From: Paenibacillus sp.
Lineage (GTDB): Bacteria > Bacillota > Bacilli > Paenibacillales > YIM-B00363
Assembly: GCF_031177825.1 (NCBI RefSeq)
Contig: NZ_JAPSKE010000016.1
Coordinates: forward strand, 69,723 to 133,722
Reading direction: 5' to 3'
DNA: 64,000 bases
Position 1 is the stretch's first letter, and every line of letters starts with the position of its first letter. The position numbers and the translations under genes were made by a program. The notes below the pieces were generated by a model that saw nothing but the letters and a program-made list of their open reading frames with translations, was not told where the DNA came from and searched no databases. Of the stretch, positions 1 to 8,533 are shown piece after piece.

Positions 1-2
1 CG

Positions 3-650
3 CTGTTCCTGACGACGGTCGGCACGATCGTCAACCTGACGCTCACGAGCTTCGGCGCCTATGTGCTTTCGCGCCGCGGGGTGCCCTGGACGCGTCCCGT
101 CATGCTCTTGATCGTCTTTACGATGTTCTTCTCCGGCGGCCTCATCCCGTCGTACCTGCTCGTCAACAACTGGCTGCACCTCGGCAATACGCTCGCCGCG
201 TTGATCATTCCCGGCGCGATCTCGACTTGGAACTTGATCATACTGCGCACGTCGTTCGCTTCGATTCCGGAAAGCTTGATCGAATCGGCCCGCATCGACG
301 GAGCGCAGGATTTCACGATTTTGTTCCGCGTCGTCGTGCCGCTATCGATGCCGGTCATCGCCGTCATGATCTTGTTCTACAGCGTCGGCCATTGGAACGC
401 TTGGTTCCAAGCGATGATTTACTTGCGCGATCGGGAGCTGTTCCCGGTCCAGCTCATCCTGCGGGAAATTCTCATCCAGAACAGCACGCAATTCATGGCG
501 TCCGACGCCGCGGCCGGCGACGTGCAGGCGGTCGGGGAGAGCATCAAATACGCGACGATCGTCGTCGCGACGCTGCCGATCCTCGTCGTCTACCCGTTCT
601 TGCAGAAATATTTCGTGAAAGGTGTTATGATAGGGTCCATTAAGGGGTGA
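3..650 (+). CDS. Carbohydrate ABC transporter permease, LplC/MalG type (5' end outside window)
   Basis: This is the C-terminal ~215 residues of an inner-membrane permease for an ABC sugar or oligosaccharide importer. The frame is open to the window edge, so the start lies upstream; the GTG at 63 is internal. The sequence GAYVLSRRGVPW followed by hydrophobic segments, the FSGGLIPSYL signature and the EAA loop (ESARIDGAQDFTILFRVVVP), which contacts the ATPase, are typical of the LplC/YtcP group. The ending KGVMIGSIKG is also typical of that group and matches the end of the permease at 57590-58513. The AraC gene follows at once, its ATG only 5 bases past this stop. The substrate cannot be told from the fragment. 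Confidence 0.93.
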   Translation: MFLTTVGTIVNLTLTSFGAYVLSRRGVPWTRPVMLLIVFTMFFSGGLIPSYLLVNNWLHLGNTLAALIIPGAISTWNLIILRTSFASIPESLIESARIDGAQDFTILFRVVVPLSMPVIAVMILFYSVGHWNAWFQAMIYLRDRELFPVQLILREILIQNSTQFMASDAAAGDVQAVGESIKYATIVVATLPILVVYPFLQKYFVKGVMIGSIKG

Positions 651-655
651 GGCGG

Positions 656-2989
656 ATGAGGAAGTGGCGCTCGAACAGCATTTTGTTCGCCTGGCTGCGC
701 TCCTACGCGCTGGTGCTCCTCATTCCGCTCGCGATGATGGGCGTCATCTACGCGCAGACGCAGCGGGTCATCGAGGACGAGATCAACCGCGCGAACTCCT
801 CCTTGCTCGGCCAGCTGCGGGAGGAGATCGACTCGCAGCTCGAGCATGTGCAGCGGATGCGAGAGGTCGTCGCCTTCAATGCGCGGGTGCGCGGCCTGCT
901 GTACGCGCCGGAGCGGCTGACGGCCGAGCATCGTCTGACGATGGTACAGGCATTCGCCGACTTTCGAACCTACAGCTCGACGAATCGGTACATCGACACT
1001 TTCTACATCTATTACCGCACCGGCGACTTCATCGTGACCGACAAGGCGAATTATGCGCCGGACGTATTTTTCCAGCTGTATTTGGCCGATACGGGCCTCA
1101 CGTACGACGTCTGGCGGAAGTTTCTCGACGCGCCGCATCGGGGCGAATTCGTGAACGGGCAGGACGTCGGGGTGTCTCCCGGCGAAGGGGACATCTGGTT
1201 CACCCAGTCGCTCCCGATCGAAAACCCGAACGACCGCCTCGCGACGCTCGTCATCCATATGAATAAAGAGCGGCTGCAGGCCGCTTTAGAAAATATTCGC
1301 ACGTACAACGGCGGCGACGCCTACGTCTTGGACGGCAACCGGCGGGTGTTGGCCGCCTCCGTCGGCGCGGCGGAGGGCGGACCGGCGCTTCCGACCGGGT
1401 GGGAGCCGACGGAGCATACCGGCGTCGTCCGTCATACCGGCAGCGGCGAGGAGGTCGTCGTCTCGTATATCCGGTCGTCCATGCTGGACTGGACGTACGT
1501 CTATTCGCTGCCGATGCGCCTTTATGCCGAGAAGGCCGGGTACGTTCGCAATCTGACGCTGCTCACGCTGCTCATCGCGGTCGTGCTCGGCGCGCTGACG
1601 GCCGTCTTCGCCGCGCGGCGAAACTACGTCCCGATCCGCCGCCTCGTGGACAGCGTGTCGCTTCGCTCCAAGGTGGAGCCGCATCGCGCCCGCAACGAGC
1701 TTCAGTATATCGGGGAGACGCTCGAAGAGGCGCTCGAGCGGAACGAGACGATGCGGCGCGAGCTCGACAAGCAGAACGTCGTCTTGCGTTCGAATCTGAT
1801 CGTTCGTCTGCTGAAGGGGCGGCTCGAGCGGAACTTCCCGCTCGAATCCGCGCTCGAGGAATACCGCATCCGATTTTTATCCGACGACTTCGCCGTGCTG
1901 CTCTTCTATATCGAAGACTTCAGCGGCTTATTCCGCGCGGAGGAGCGAGACGTCGAGAAGAACCTCCGGTTCGTGCACCTCATCCTATCCAACATCGTGG
2001 AGGAGCTGGCGAGCCGCAAGCATCGGGGGTGGGTCGCCGAGTCGGACGAGATGCTCGCGTGCCTCGTCAACTTCGCGCCCGGCACGACGGCGGCGCAGGC
2101 GAAGCAGGACGTGCAGCGCTTGCTCGAGGAAGCCCGCAGCTTCCTCGGCGAGCGGTTCCGCATCGAATTCACGAGCTCGTTCGGCGGCGTCCACCGCTCG
2201 GCCGAAGCGATCCCGACCGCGTACCGCGAGGCGATGGAGGCGATGGAGTACCGGATGCTGCTCGGCGCCGGCACGACGATCGACTACGAGCAAATTCGCG
2301 AGCCCGGCGCGTCTTACGCGTATCCGCTGGAGAAGGAGCAGCAGTTCATCAATCACGTGAAGTCGGGCAGCTTCGAGATGGCGAAGGCGATCATGGACGA
2401 GGTGATCGAGCGCAATCTGCAGGAGAGCCCGATGTCGATCGACATGGCGCGCTGCTTCATGTTCGACTTGGTCAGCTCGATGATGAAGGCGTCCGCGGAG
2501 GCGGCTTCGGGGAAGTGGGAGCTGCTAGAGGAAAACCAGCGCGCGTTGCAGGCGATGCTGCAGGAGCAGACCGTCGCCAGCATGCGCGCGCGTATGACGG
2601 AGTTTCTCGAGAGCGTCTGCACGCACGTCGAAGCGCGGAAGAAGAGCCGCAACGTCCGGCTGAAGGATGAGATGCTCGCCTACATCGAGGAGTCGTACCG
2701 GGATCCGAACCTGTCCGCCGCGACGCTGTCCGATACGTTCGCGCTGCATCCGTCGTACGTCTCTCGGTTTTTCAAGGAACAGACCGGCGATACCGTGTCC
2801 GATTACATCAACCGGCGCCGCATGGCGAAGGCGAAGCTGTTGCTGCAAGGGGAAGACGCCGCGATCAAGGCGGTGTCCGAGGAGGTCGGCATCTACAGCA
2901 TCAGCACGTTCATCCGGCTGTTTAAGAAATACGAAGGCGTGACGCCGGGCGTGTACCGGGACATCCATAAGGAACAAAATAAGGCATGA
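656..2989 (+). CDS. Membrane-anchored AraC-family regulator with extracellular sensor domain (YesS-like)
   Basis: This 777-residue protein has one-component sensor architecture. An N-terminal membrane segment (about residues 10-33) is followed by an extracytoplasmic Cache-like region of ~265 residues. A second membrane segment (about 300-322, LLTLLIAVVLGALTAVF), a cytoplasmic linker and two AraC helix-turn-helix motifs (last ~100 residues, ending in the FKKYEGVTPGVYR signature) complete it. The family (B. subtilis YesS) regulates neighbouring carbohydrate transporters, which fits the permease just upstream. The ATG at 656 is preferred over the GTG at 647 because GGTGAGG lies just upstream of it and the family's basic N-terminus follows. 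It is probably translationally coupled to the permease. The ligand is unknown. Confidence 0.9.
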   Translation: MRKWRSNSILFAWLRSYALVLLIPLAMMGVIYAQTQRVIEDEINRANSSLLGQLREEIDSQLEHVQRMREVVAFNARVRGLLYAPERLTAEHRLTMVQAFADFRTYSSTNRYIDTFYIYYRTGDFIVTDKANYAPDVFFQLYLADTGLTYDVWRKFLDAPHRGEFVNGQDVGVSPGEGDIWFTQSLPIENPNDRLATLVIHMNKERLQAALENIRTYNGGDAYVLDGNRRVLAASVGAAEGGPALPTGWEPTEHTGVVRHTGSGEEVVVSYIRSSMLDWTYVYSLPMRLYAEKAGYVRNLTLLTLLIAVVLGALTAVFAARRNYVPIRRLVDSVSLRSKVEPHRARNELQYIGETLEEALERNETMRRELDKQNVVLRSNLIVRLLKGRLERNFPLESALEEYRIRFLSDDFAVLLFYIEDFSGLFRAEERDVEKNLRFVHLILSNIVEELASRKHRGWVAESDEMLACLVNFAPGTTAAQAKQDVQRLLEEARSFLGERFRIEFTSSFGGVHRSAEAIPTAYREAMEAMEYRMLLGAGTTIDYEQIREPGASYAYPLEKEQQFINHVKSGSFEMAKAIMDEVIERNLQESPMSIDMARCFMFDLVSSMMKASAEAASGKWELLEENQRALQAMLQEQTVASMRARMTEFLESVCTHVEARKKSRNVRLKDEMLAYIEESYRDPNLSAATLSDTFALHPSYVSRFFKEQTGDTVSDYINRRRMAKAKLLLQGEDAAIKAVSEEVGIYSISTFIRLFKKYEGVTPGVYRDIHKEQNKA

Positions 2990-3042
2990 AGCCACACGCA
3001 GGACGCCTGACGGTCGAGCGACGACCGGGGCGTCTTTTCGTT

Positions 3043-3540
3043 TCAGACCCAATGGGTTTTCCGATATGCCGACGGGCTCGACTTCATATATTTCGTAAAC
3101 ACGCGGCTGAAATAAACCGCGTTCTGAAACCCGCACTGTTCCGCGATTTCGTCCAACGTCAGCTCGGCGTCGGAGAGCAGCGCCCGGGCTTTCGCAAGCC
3201 GCGCCTCGGTGGCGTAGCGAACGGGGGAGACGCCGTACGCCGCTTGGAAGCGGCGCGTGAGCTGCGACGGTCCGATGCGCAGACGTTCCGCGAGCTGCTG
3301 CAGCGACAGCCGGCCTTCGAGCGCATGCTGCCTTATGTACGCCGCCGCTCGCTCCATCAGGGGATCGCCGCAGCGATTCCCGCTCCGCTCGGCCTGCCTC
3401 CGGGCGCGAACGGTCAGATACAGCAGGTCGAGGAGCAGGTGCTCGCCCTCTTCCTTGTCTCTGCGGTCCGGAAATAAGAGCAGCAGGAAAAATACGACAT
3501 GAAGGCAGGGGCGTAACCTATGAAGAGAGAAGTTCGAGCG
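3043..3540 (-). pseudogene. AraC-family regulator remnant (N-terminal domain lost)
   Basis: The minus strand stays open from a stop at about 3541 to 3043. The last ~100 residues form a complete AraC double helix-turn-helix (LSLQQLAERLRIGPSQLTRRF, then LDEIAEQCGFQNAVYFSRVF and SPSAYRK). Upstream only ~60 residues remain (HVVFFLLLLFPDRRDKEEG, then LLDLLYLTVRARRQ), resembling the end of a cupin-type AraC sensor domain. No start codon with a ribosome site precedes them, and the frame runs into the head of the oppositely oriented dioxygenase-like gene. A usual AraC protein needs ~280 residues, so about 110 residues are missing. A shorter protein from the ATG at 3357 could still bind DNA, but a decayed gene is more likely. 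Confidence 0.7.
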
Positions 3541-4289
3541 TTAAGCTTCGAGCAGCTGCGAACGTATCGCGAGCAGGGCTATCTGGTGCTGCGGAACGTG
3601 TTCGCGGAGAAGGAAGCCGAGGTGATGCAGGTCGAGTGCGATCGGCTCTTGACGCTGCCGGACTACACGAATCCTTATAACGTTCGCGCGGGACAAAGCG
3701 TTACGCGGACGGCTCGGTGAAAATCGAACGGCTCGACCCCGTGCACGACATCTCGCCGGTGTTCGAGGAGCTTGTCCGCAACGAGAGAATCTTATCGCCG
3801 CTCCGCGATCTGTACCTCGACGAGCCGCTGTTGTTCAAGGATAAGCTGATCTTCAAGCTGCCGGGGGCCAACGGCTATCCGATGCACCAAGACGCCTCAT
3901 GGTGGCAAGGGTTCCCGATCGAGGGGCTAGTTTCGGTCATGGTCGCCATCGACGGGGCGAGCGTCGCGAACGGAGGTCTCGAGCTCTTCCCGGGCTACCA
4001 CGACCGATTGCGTTCGACGCCGGGCGAGCTGCGCAATATGAACGCGGAGGAAATCGCGGAGATCGACGAGGCGCGGGGGGAGATCGCCGAGACGAACCCC
4101 GGGGACATCATCATCTTCCACTCCCTTGCGCCGCACCGGAGCGGACCGAACTTGTCCGATCGAAGTCGGAAGCAGCTGTTTTTGACGTACCACCCCGCGA
4201 AGGACGGCCGATTGTACAAAGCGCATTATCAGCATTACGCACGGTACAGCCTCCACGGGAAAGACGCGAGCCGATACCATATGTTTTAG
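3520..4289 (+). pseudogene. Phytanoyl-CoA dioxygenase (PhyH) family protein, frameshifted
   Basis: The product would be a ~255-residue Fe(II)/2-oxoglutarate-dependent oxygenase. The first 66 codons (EQGYLVLRNVFAEKEAE, the typical PhyH start) end at a stop at 3718-3720. The rest continues one frame back from about 3690 (GTKRYADGSVKIERLDPV onward). Adding a single G to the G-run at about 3688-3692 would restore one reading frame. The iron site is otherwise intact: the H-x-D pair in GYPMHQDASWW, the distal His in HSLAPHRSGPN, and a downstream Arg for 2-oxoglutarate. No slippery heptamer or stimulatory structure is evident, so mutation or sequence error is more likely than programmed frameshifting. 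The substrate is unknown. The start overlaps the residual AraC frame on the other strand. Confidence 0.8.
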
Positions 4290-4308
4290 CGGGACGGGGG
4301 CATGCGAC

Positions 4309-5094
4309 ATGTATGGGGAAAAGGGTAAGGACGCATCCGACGCCGGAAGAGCGGCCGTGCTGGGCACGGCGGGGCTGGTCGCCTTCTGGAATTTCCAAGA
4401 CGCGGAAGGCGCCGCGAAGGTCGCCGACGGTCCGCATGCGTACGCGTTGGAGCCGAAGGGCGGGTTCATCCGCCGAACGGGGGACGGCCTCTTCGGACCG
4501 CATGCGATGGAGCTCGAGCGCGGACAGTGGCTGCGCCTGCCGCGGACCGCATGCCCGGCGCTGCGCCTCGGCGGCGAAGGCGCGGCGGTGACCGTCGCCG
4601 CTTGGGTGAAGCGCAAGGACGTTCGGAGGCCGGAATGCCAAGCGATCGCCGGCATGTGGAACGAATCGGAGAAGAAGCGGCAGTATGGCCTGTTTCTGGA
4701 CTTGCGCATCTGGGGAAGCGGTCATCAAGTATGCGGGCACGTCTCCGCGTCCGGCGGCCCGACGCCCGGGCACAAGTATTGCATGGACGCCTCGATCGGC
4801 TCGACGGCGGTGCCGTACGGGACTTGGAGCTTCGTCGCCTTCACGTACGACGGCGCGTACGCGCGATCGTATTTGAACGGAACGCTGGATCGCCGCGACG
4901 GGTACAATCCGTACCCTTACCCGGACGGCTTATACGACGGGGGCGCCGACGGGGCCGACTTTACGGTCGGCGCCGTCCATCGGCACGGCGAGATGGGCAA
5001 CTTTTTCGAGGGGACCTTAGGGGGGCTGGCCGTCTTCGACCGGGCGCTGACCGAAGCGGAGATGGCGAGACTGCACCGCGCCGTACCCATATAG
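4309..5094 (+). CDS. LamG/concanavalin A-like lectin domain protein
   Basis: This 261-residue single-domain protein has no signal peptide. The sequence follows a LamG-type jelly-roll fold: GLVAFWNFQDAEG at the start, VTVAAWVKRKD, then YGTWSFVAFTYDGAYARSYLNG, and LGGLAVFDRALTEAEMARLH at the end. Such domains bind glycans or sit on carbohydrate-active enzymes. As a stand-alone cytoplasmic protein its role is unclear; in Paenibacillaceae such proteins often sit beside PhyH-like genes, as here. A GGACGGGGG run 8-16 bases upstream supports the ATG at 4309. The 19-bp gap suggests co-transcription with the broken PhyH gene. A hairpin terminator follows. Confidence 0.8.
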   Translation: MYGEKGKDASDAGRAAVLGTAGLVAFWNFQDAEGAAKVADGPHAYALEPKGGFIRRTGDGLFGPHAMELERGQWLRLPRTACPALRLGGEGAAVTVAAWVKRKDVRRPECQAIAGMWNESEKKRQYGLFLDLRIWGSGHQVCGHVSASGGPTPGHKYCMDASIGSTAVPYGTWSFVAFTYDGAYARSYLNGTLDRRDGYNPYPYPDGLYDGGADGADFTVGAVHRHGEMGNFFEGTLGGLAVFDRALTEAEMARLHRAVPI

Positions 5095-5176
5095 AACGAT
5101 TGCGAAAACTTACCCCATGATGCGGAACGCTTCCTTGGAGCCCAAAGGGAAAAGAGAATAACCATCGCGACACCCG

Positions 5177-5213
5177 CCGCGAGGCCGCCGGAATCCCCGG
5201 CGGCCTCTTTCGC
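5177..5213 (+). terminator. Hairpin terminator after the LamG gene
   Basis: An 11-bp perfect GC-rich stem (GAGGCCGCCGG with CCGGCGGCCTC) has a 5-base loop and is followed by TTTCG. The T tract is short, so efficiency is uncertain. Confidence 0.65.
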
Positions 5214-5295
5214 GCGGAGGGGAGTTATTGAAATGTGAGCGGATCGTCAGTGCTTCGGGGATTTCATTCGTCCCGGGTTTGGGTTACGATGAACC

Positions 5296-6051
5296 ATGGA
5301 GTCATTTTCCAATACCGGCGGCTGCCTGCCGTCGTCGACGGAGGGGACGAAACTGGAACACTTCGCATGTCTGTACGTCATTCGCGGCGAACCGTACCGA
5401 TCGGGGAACTGCATGAATCTATACTCTGAGGAAACGCTGGTCGGCCGATTGTCCAACCAGATGACGCCGGATGTCGCCTTCACCAACCCGTTCATTTCCA
5501 GGCAGCACCTCGTGATCCGGAAGGAGCGGGAGAAGGCGGTCCTTTACGACTTGGGGAGCCGGCACGGCACGGAAATCAACGGCGTACGGGTCGCGCCTCA
5601 CACCCCGCATCCTCTCGACAATTTCGACATCATCAAGCTTGCCAAAGGGATGATCGTCCTCCACTTCTCTTATTTGTTCGCGGATCAAACGCTTGAAATC
5701 GAGCCGTTCAGCATCGCCAAGCGGTTGGAAGCTCCGGAACCGCCGCTGACGATCCATTGGGAGAAGCGGGAATGCGTCGTGGAAGGCAAGCGGATCCCGA
5801 TGTCGGAGAAAGAATATTTGCTGATTCGCGTGCTTCATGAACATGCGAACCGGCTCGTTCCGTTGGAAAAGATTAAGTCCAGCGTATGGCCGGAACGATC
5901 GCCCGGAGCGGAGGGCGTTCCGGATGTGACGCTCGACGAATTGAACGCGCTCATCTATCGGGTCCGGAAAAAATACGGAAAAGACAACTTTCTCATCAGC
6001 GCCGTACGCGGCAGCGGATACGTGCTCGAATCGGAATTGAAAACGTCATAA
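5296..6051 (+). CDS. FHA domain fused to OmpR-type winged-helix DNA-binding domain
   Basis: This 251-residue protein has an FHA domain at about residues 45-120 followed by a winged-helix trans_reg_C domain at about 155-247 (MSEKEYLLIRVL to the wing motif ISAVRGSGYVL). The phosphothreonine-binding residues of FHA are all present: G50-R51, S68-R69-x-H71, G91-T92 and N95-G96. The architecture predicts a transcription factor switched by a Thr-phosphorylated partner, such as a substrate of a PrkC/PknB-type kinase, rather than by an Asp receiver. It lies 19 bp upstream of the MurA paralogue on the same strand, so cell-wall precursor supply is a plausible output. The start is uncertain: ATG 5296 has a weak ribosome site. 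Confidence 0.85.
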   Translation: MESFSNTGGCLPSSTEGTKLEHFACLYVIRGEPYRSGNCMNLYSEETLVGRLSNQMTPDVAFTNPFISRQHLVIRKEREKAVLYDLGSRHGTEINGVRVAPHTPHPLDNFDIIKLAKGMIVLHFSYLFADQTLEIEPFSIAKRLEAPEPPLTIHWEKRECVVEGKRIPMSEKEYLLIRVLHEHANRLVPLEKIKSSVWPERSPGAEGVPDVTLDELNALIYRVRKKYGKDNFLISAVRGSGYVLESELKTS

Positions 6052-6070
6052 CGAGAGTGGGAATAACCTC

Positions 6071-7366
6071 ATGAAGTACATCCAGGCGGAATATTCGGGC
6101 CCTCTGAACGGGCAAGTACATATCCCGGGCGCGAAGAACAGCTCCCTTGCGCTGCTTGCCGCCGCTTGTCTGGCGGACGATATCGTAACGTTAGAGGGCA
6201 TCCCGCGAATCGACGACATCCGCGTGATAGCGGGGATCGGCCAAGATATCGGCATGGGAATGAAGCGGGAGGGCGGAACGATCGTCGTCGATCCGCGCTG
6301 GATTCACAGCGCCGTCATCGACCCGGGCAAGGCATCCAGCTATCGGGCTTCCTATTATTTCGCAGGCGCGCTGCTATCCAAATTCGGCAGGGTTACGATC
6401 GGATTTCCGGGAGGCGACGATTTCGTCTCCCGGCCGATCGATCAGCATATGAAGGCGTTCCAAGCGCTGGGCGCGCAGGTTCGTTTTTTTAAAGAACATT
6501 ATGTAGTCGAGGCCGCGGAGCTGCATGGGGCGGACATCTACTTCGACACCGTCACCTCCGGCGCGACGATGAACGCGATGCTGGCGGCCGTGCGGGCCAA
6601 GGGCCGAACGCGGCTGTACAACGCGGCGGTGGACCCGGAGGTGGTCGACACCGCGACGTTCCTGAACCGTCTCGGCGCGCGGATTTACGGGGCGGGAACC
6701 GATCGGATCCGCATCGAGGGCGTTCCCTATTTGAACGGGGGGACGCACGCGGTCATCCCGGACCGGTTAATTGCCGGAGCCTTCTTGATGGCGGCCGGGC
6801 TTCAAGGAGGTCAGGTTACCGTCATGGACGCGATCCCCGAGCATCTCGGCGCCCTCCTCGCCAAGATGGAGGAGATCGGGATGACCGTAGAATGCGGGGA
6901 GGGTCGCATTACGGCTTACGGTACGGGCGCGCCGAAAGCGACGCGGATTCGCACCGGCATGTACCCGGGCTTCGCCACCGACTTGCAGCAGCCCATGACC
7001 GCCCTTCTGTTGCAGGCGAAGGGCAAGAGCATCGTGACGGAGCGCGTCTTTCCGAAACGGTTCGCTCACGTGCCGCAGCTGCGGCGGCTCGGCGCGGACA
7101 TCGAAATTCGGAAAGAGAGCGCCATGATCCGGGGCGGACTTCCGCTGCAAGGCGGATGGGTGCACGCTACGGACGTGCGCGCCGGCACTTGCTTGTTATT
7201 GGCCGGCTTGGCGGCCGAGGGAAGCACATGCATCACGGGCGTCGAGCACATCGAACGCGGCTACGAGGACGTGATCGGCAGCTTCCGTTCCATCGGAGCG
7301 AAGCTCTCGATGCGCGAGATGGATGCGCAATCGCTGCCCGAGCGGTATCGCCTGCAAGGTTCATAG
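6071..7366 (+). CDS. murA: UDP-N-acetylglucosamine 1-carboxyvinyltransferase paralogue, Cys-to-Asp active site
   Basis: MurA transfers enolpyruvate from PEP to UDP-GlcNAc, the first committed step of peptidoglycan synthesis in the cytoplasm. The 431 residues cover both inside-out alpha/beta domains. Lys22-Asn23 (PGAKNSSLALLAA), the Arg of SSYRASYYFAGALL and the Asp of GFATDLQQPM are conserved. The catalytic-loop Cys of the usual PGGCxIGxRP motif is replaced: the sequence reads PGGDDFVSRP, giving Asp116 at the Cys115 position with spacing kept. This change is known to preserve activity and abolish fosfomycin alkylation in other MurA proteins. The gene is isolated from other mur genes and paired with an FHA regulator, so it is probably a second, regulated copy. 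A terminator follows directly. Confidence 0.88.
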   Translation: MKYIQAEYSGPLNGQVHIPGAKNSSLALLAAACLADDIVTLEGIPRIDDIRVIAGIGQDIGMGMKREGGTIVVDPRWIHSAVIDPGKASSYRASYYFAGALLSKFGRVTIGFPGGDDFVSRPIDQHMKAFQALGAQVRFFKEHYVVEAAELHGADIYFDTVTSGATMNAMLAAVRAKGRTRLYNAAVDPEVVDTATFLNRLGARIYGAGTDRIRIEGVPYLNGGTHAVIPDRLIAGAFLMAAGLQGGQVTVMDAIPEHLGALLAKMEEIGMTVECGEGRITAYGTGAPKATRIRTGMYPGFATDLQQPMTALLLQAKGKSIVTERVFPKRFAHVPQLRRLGADIEIRKESAMIRGGLPLQGGWVHATDVRAGTCLLLAGLAAEGSTCITGVEHIERGYEDVIGSFRSIGAKLSMREMDAQSLPERYRLQGS

Positions 7367-7376
7367 ATTATCGAAA

Positions 7377-7399
7377 GGACGCCGACAGGCGTTTTTTTG
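7377..7399 (+). terminator. Rho-independent terminator after murA
   Basis: A short stem (ACGCC/GGCGT, loop GACA) is followed by a run of seven T, then GTTTTG. It separates murA from the downstream metallophosphatase operon. Confidence 0.75.
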
Positions 7400-7516
7400 T
7401 TTTGTTAAGACGGCTCCCAGATTTGCATAATCTTCAAACCCCGTTAATCTTCAGCTTACATACAACCTGCATACTTCTACTCGTAGGACAAGGGAGACTA
7501 GGAGGGAGAGGAAGTT

Positions 7517-8530
7517 ATGCTGGGAGCGAAGTTGAGTCGGGAAGGCGGCGCCATCGAGATGATGGCGGACGCGGAGTACGCAGCGGGGAAGCGTCCCTGG
7601 TTCGGACGTTTGTCGGAAGGGCGGTACGAGACCTTTTCGTTCGCCGTCCTGGGAGACCGCTGCGGGATGGCGACCGAAGGCGTGTTCGAACGCGCGTTGG
7701 AGGTCTTGAAGGACCTGAGGCCCGAGTTCGTCGTCACGGTGGGCGACATGATCGAGGGCTACTGGCGGAACGAAGCGGACGCGCACGCGGAGTGGGACGA
7801 GTTCGACGCCAAGATCGAAGCGTCGGGACTGCCGTTCTTCCCGGCCGTCGGCAACCACGACTACAGCAATCGGCTGATGGCGGACGTCTGGCGGGAGCGG
7901 AAAGGACCGACATATTACGCCTTCCGCGCGGGAGACGCGCTGTTCGTCATGCTTAACACCGAGCGGACGCCGGACGAGCTGCCGGATGCGGTCGTCGACG
8001 CCATCAAGCGGGCGACGGACGGCATGAAGCGCCATGCGGCGCCGGCCGGGGAAGTCGGCAAGTCGTTCTATGCGGATCTGGTCGCCACCGTTCCTCCCGA
8101 GCAGCTTCTCAGCCTCTCTAAGATCAACCTGTCGTTCGGCGAAGAACAGCTGGCGTTCGTCGAGCGGGCGCTGGCGGAACATTCGGACGCGAAGTGGACG
8201 TTCGTCACGATGCATAAGCCGGGGTGGAAGACGGACAGCGAGGAGTACGCCAAGCTGCTGCAGCTGCTCGAAGGCCGAAAGCATACGATCTTCGCCGGAC
8301 ATCTTCACGCTTTGGAATACGAAGAACGGAACGGCAACGAGCGAATTCAGATGGGACGGACGGGCGGATTGGCTCACGGCGACGGCGCGGCCCCTTGCAA
8401 CGCGAACATGATGCTGTGGGTCACGGTGCGCGACGGGAAGCCTTCGTATCGCGTGCTGCCGCTGAACGGAATCGCCGAGATCGCCGCTTACGCGCCGCCG
8501 AAGCCGACCGCCGTGAGCGAAGGAGTGTAG
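7517..8530 (+). CDS. Calcineurin-like metallophosphoesterase
   Basis: This 337-residue dinuclear-metal phosphoesterase has no signal peptide. The metal-binding blocks appear in order: FAVLGDRCG, VTVGDMIEGYW, FFPAVGNHDYSN, FVTMHKPGW and IFAGHLHALEY. The first block has D-R instead of the classical D-x-H, a change tolerated in some subfamilies. GGAGGGAGAGG just upstream supports the ATG at 7517. It is the first gene of an apparent operon running to about 13969; the next gene is a second metallophosphoesterase 3 bp downstream. The substrate is unknown. The neighbouring importer suggests an imported phosphodiester or phosphomonoester. Confidence 0.85.
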   Translation: MLGAKLSREGGAIEMMADAEYAAGKRPWFGRLSEGRYETFSFAVLGDRCGMATEGVFERALEVLKDLRPEFVVTVGDMIEGYWRNEADAHAEWDEFDAKIEASGLPFFPAVGNHDYSNRLMADVWRERKGPTYYAFRAGDALFVMLNTERTPDELPDAVVDAIKRATDGMKRHAAPAGEVGKSFYADLVATVPPEQLLSLSKINLSFGEEQLAFVERALAEHSDAKWTFVTMHKPGWKTDSEEYAKLLQLLEGRKHTIFAGHLHALEYEERNGNERIQMGRTGGLAHGDGAAPCNANMMLWVTVRDGKPSYRVLPLNGIAEIAAYAPPKPTAVSEGV

Positions 8531-8533
8531 ACG

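Noticed and set aside
1399..2670. 423-codon alternative frame inside the membrane AraC gene
   Set aside because: Arg/Ala-rich shadow of a GC-rich gene; the AraC frame has all expected domains.
3680..3725. Programmed frameshifting in the PhyH gene
   Set aside because: No slippery heptamer or downstream structure is evident. A lost G in a G-run explains the break more simply.
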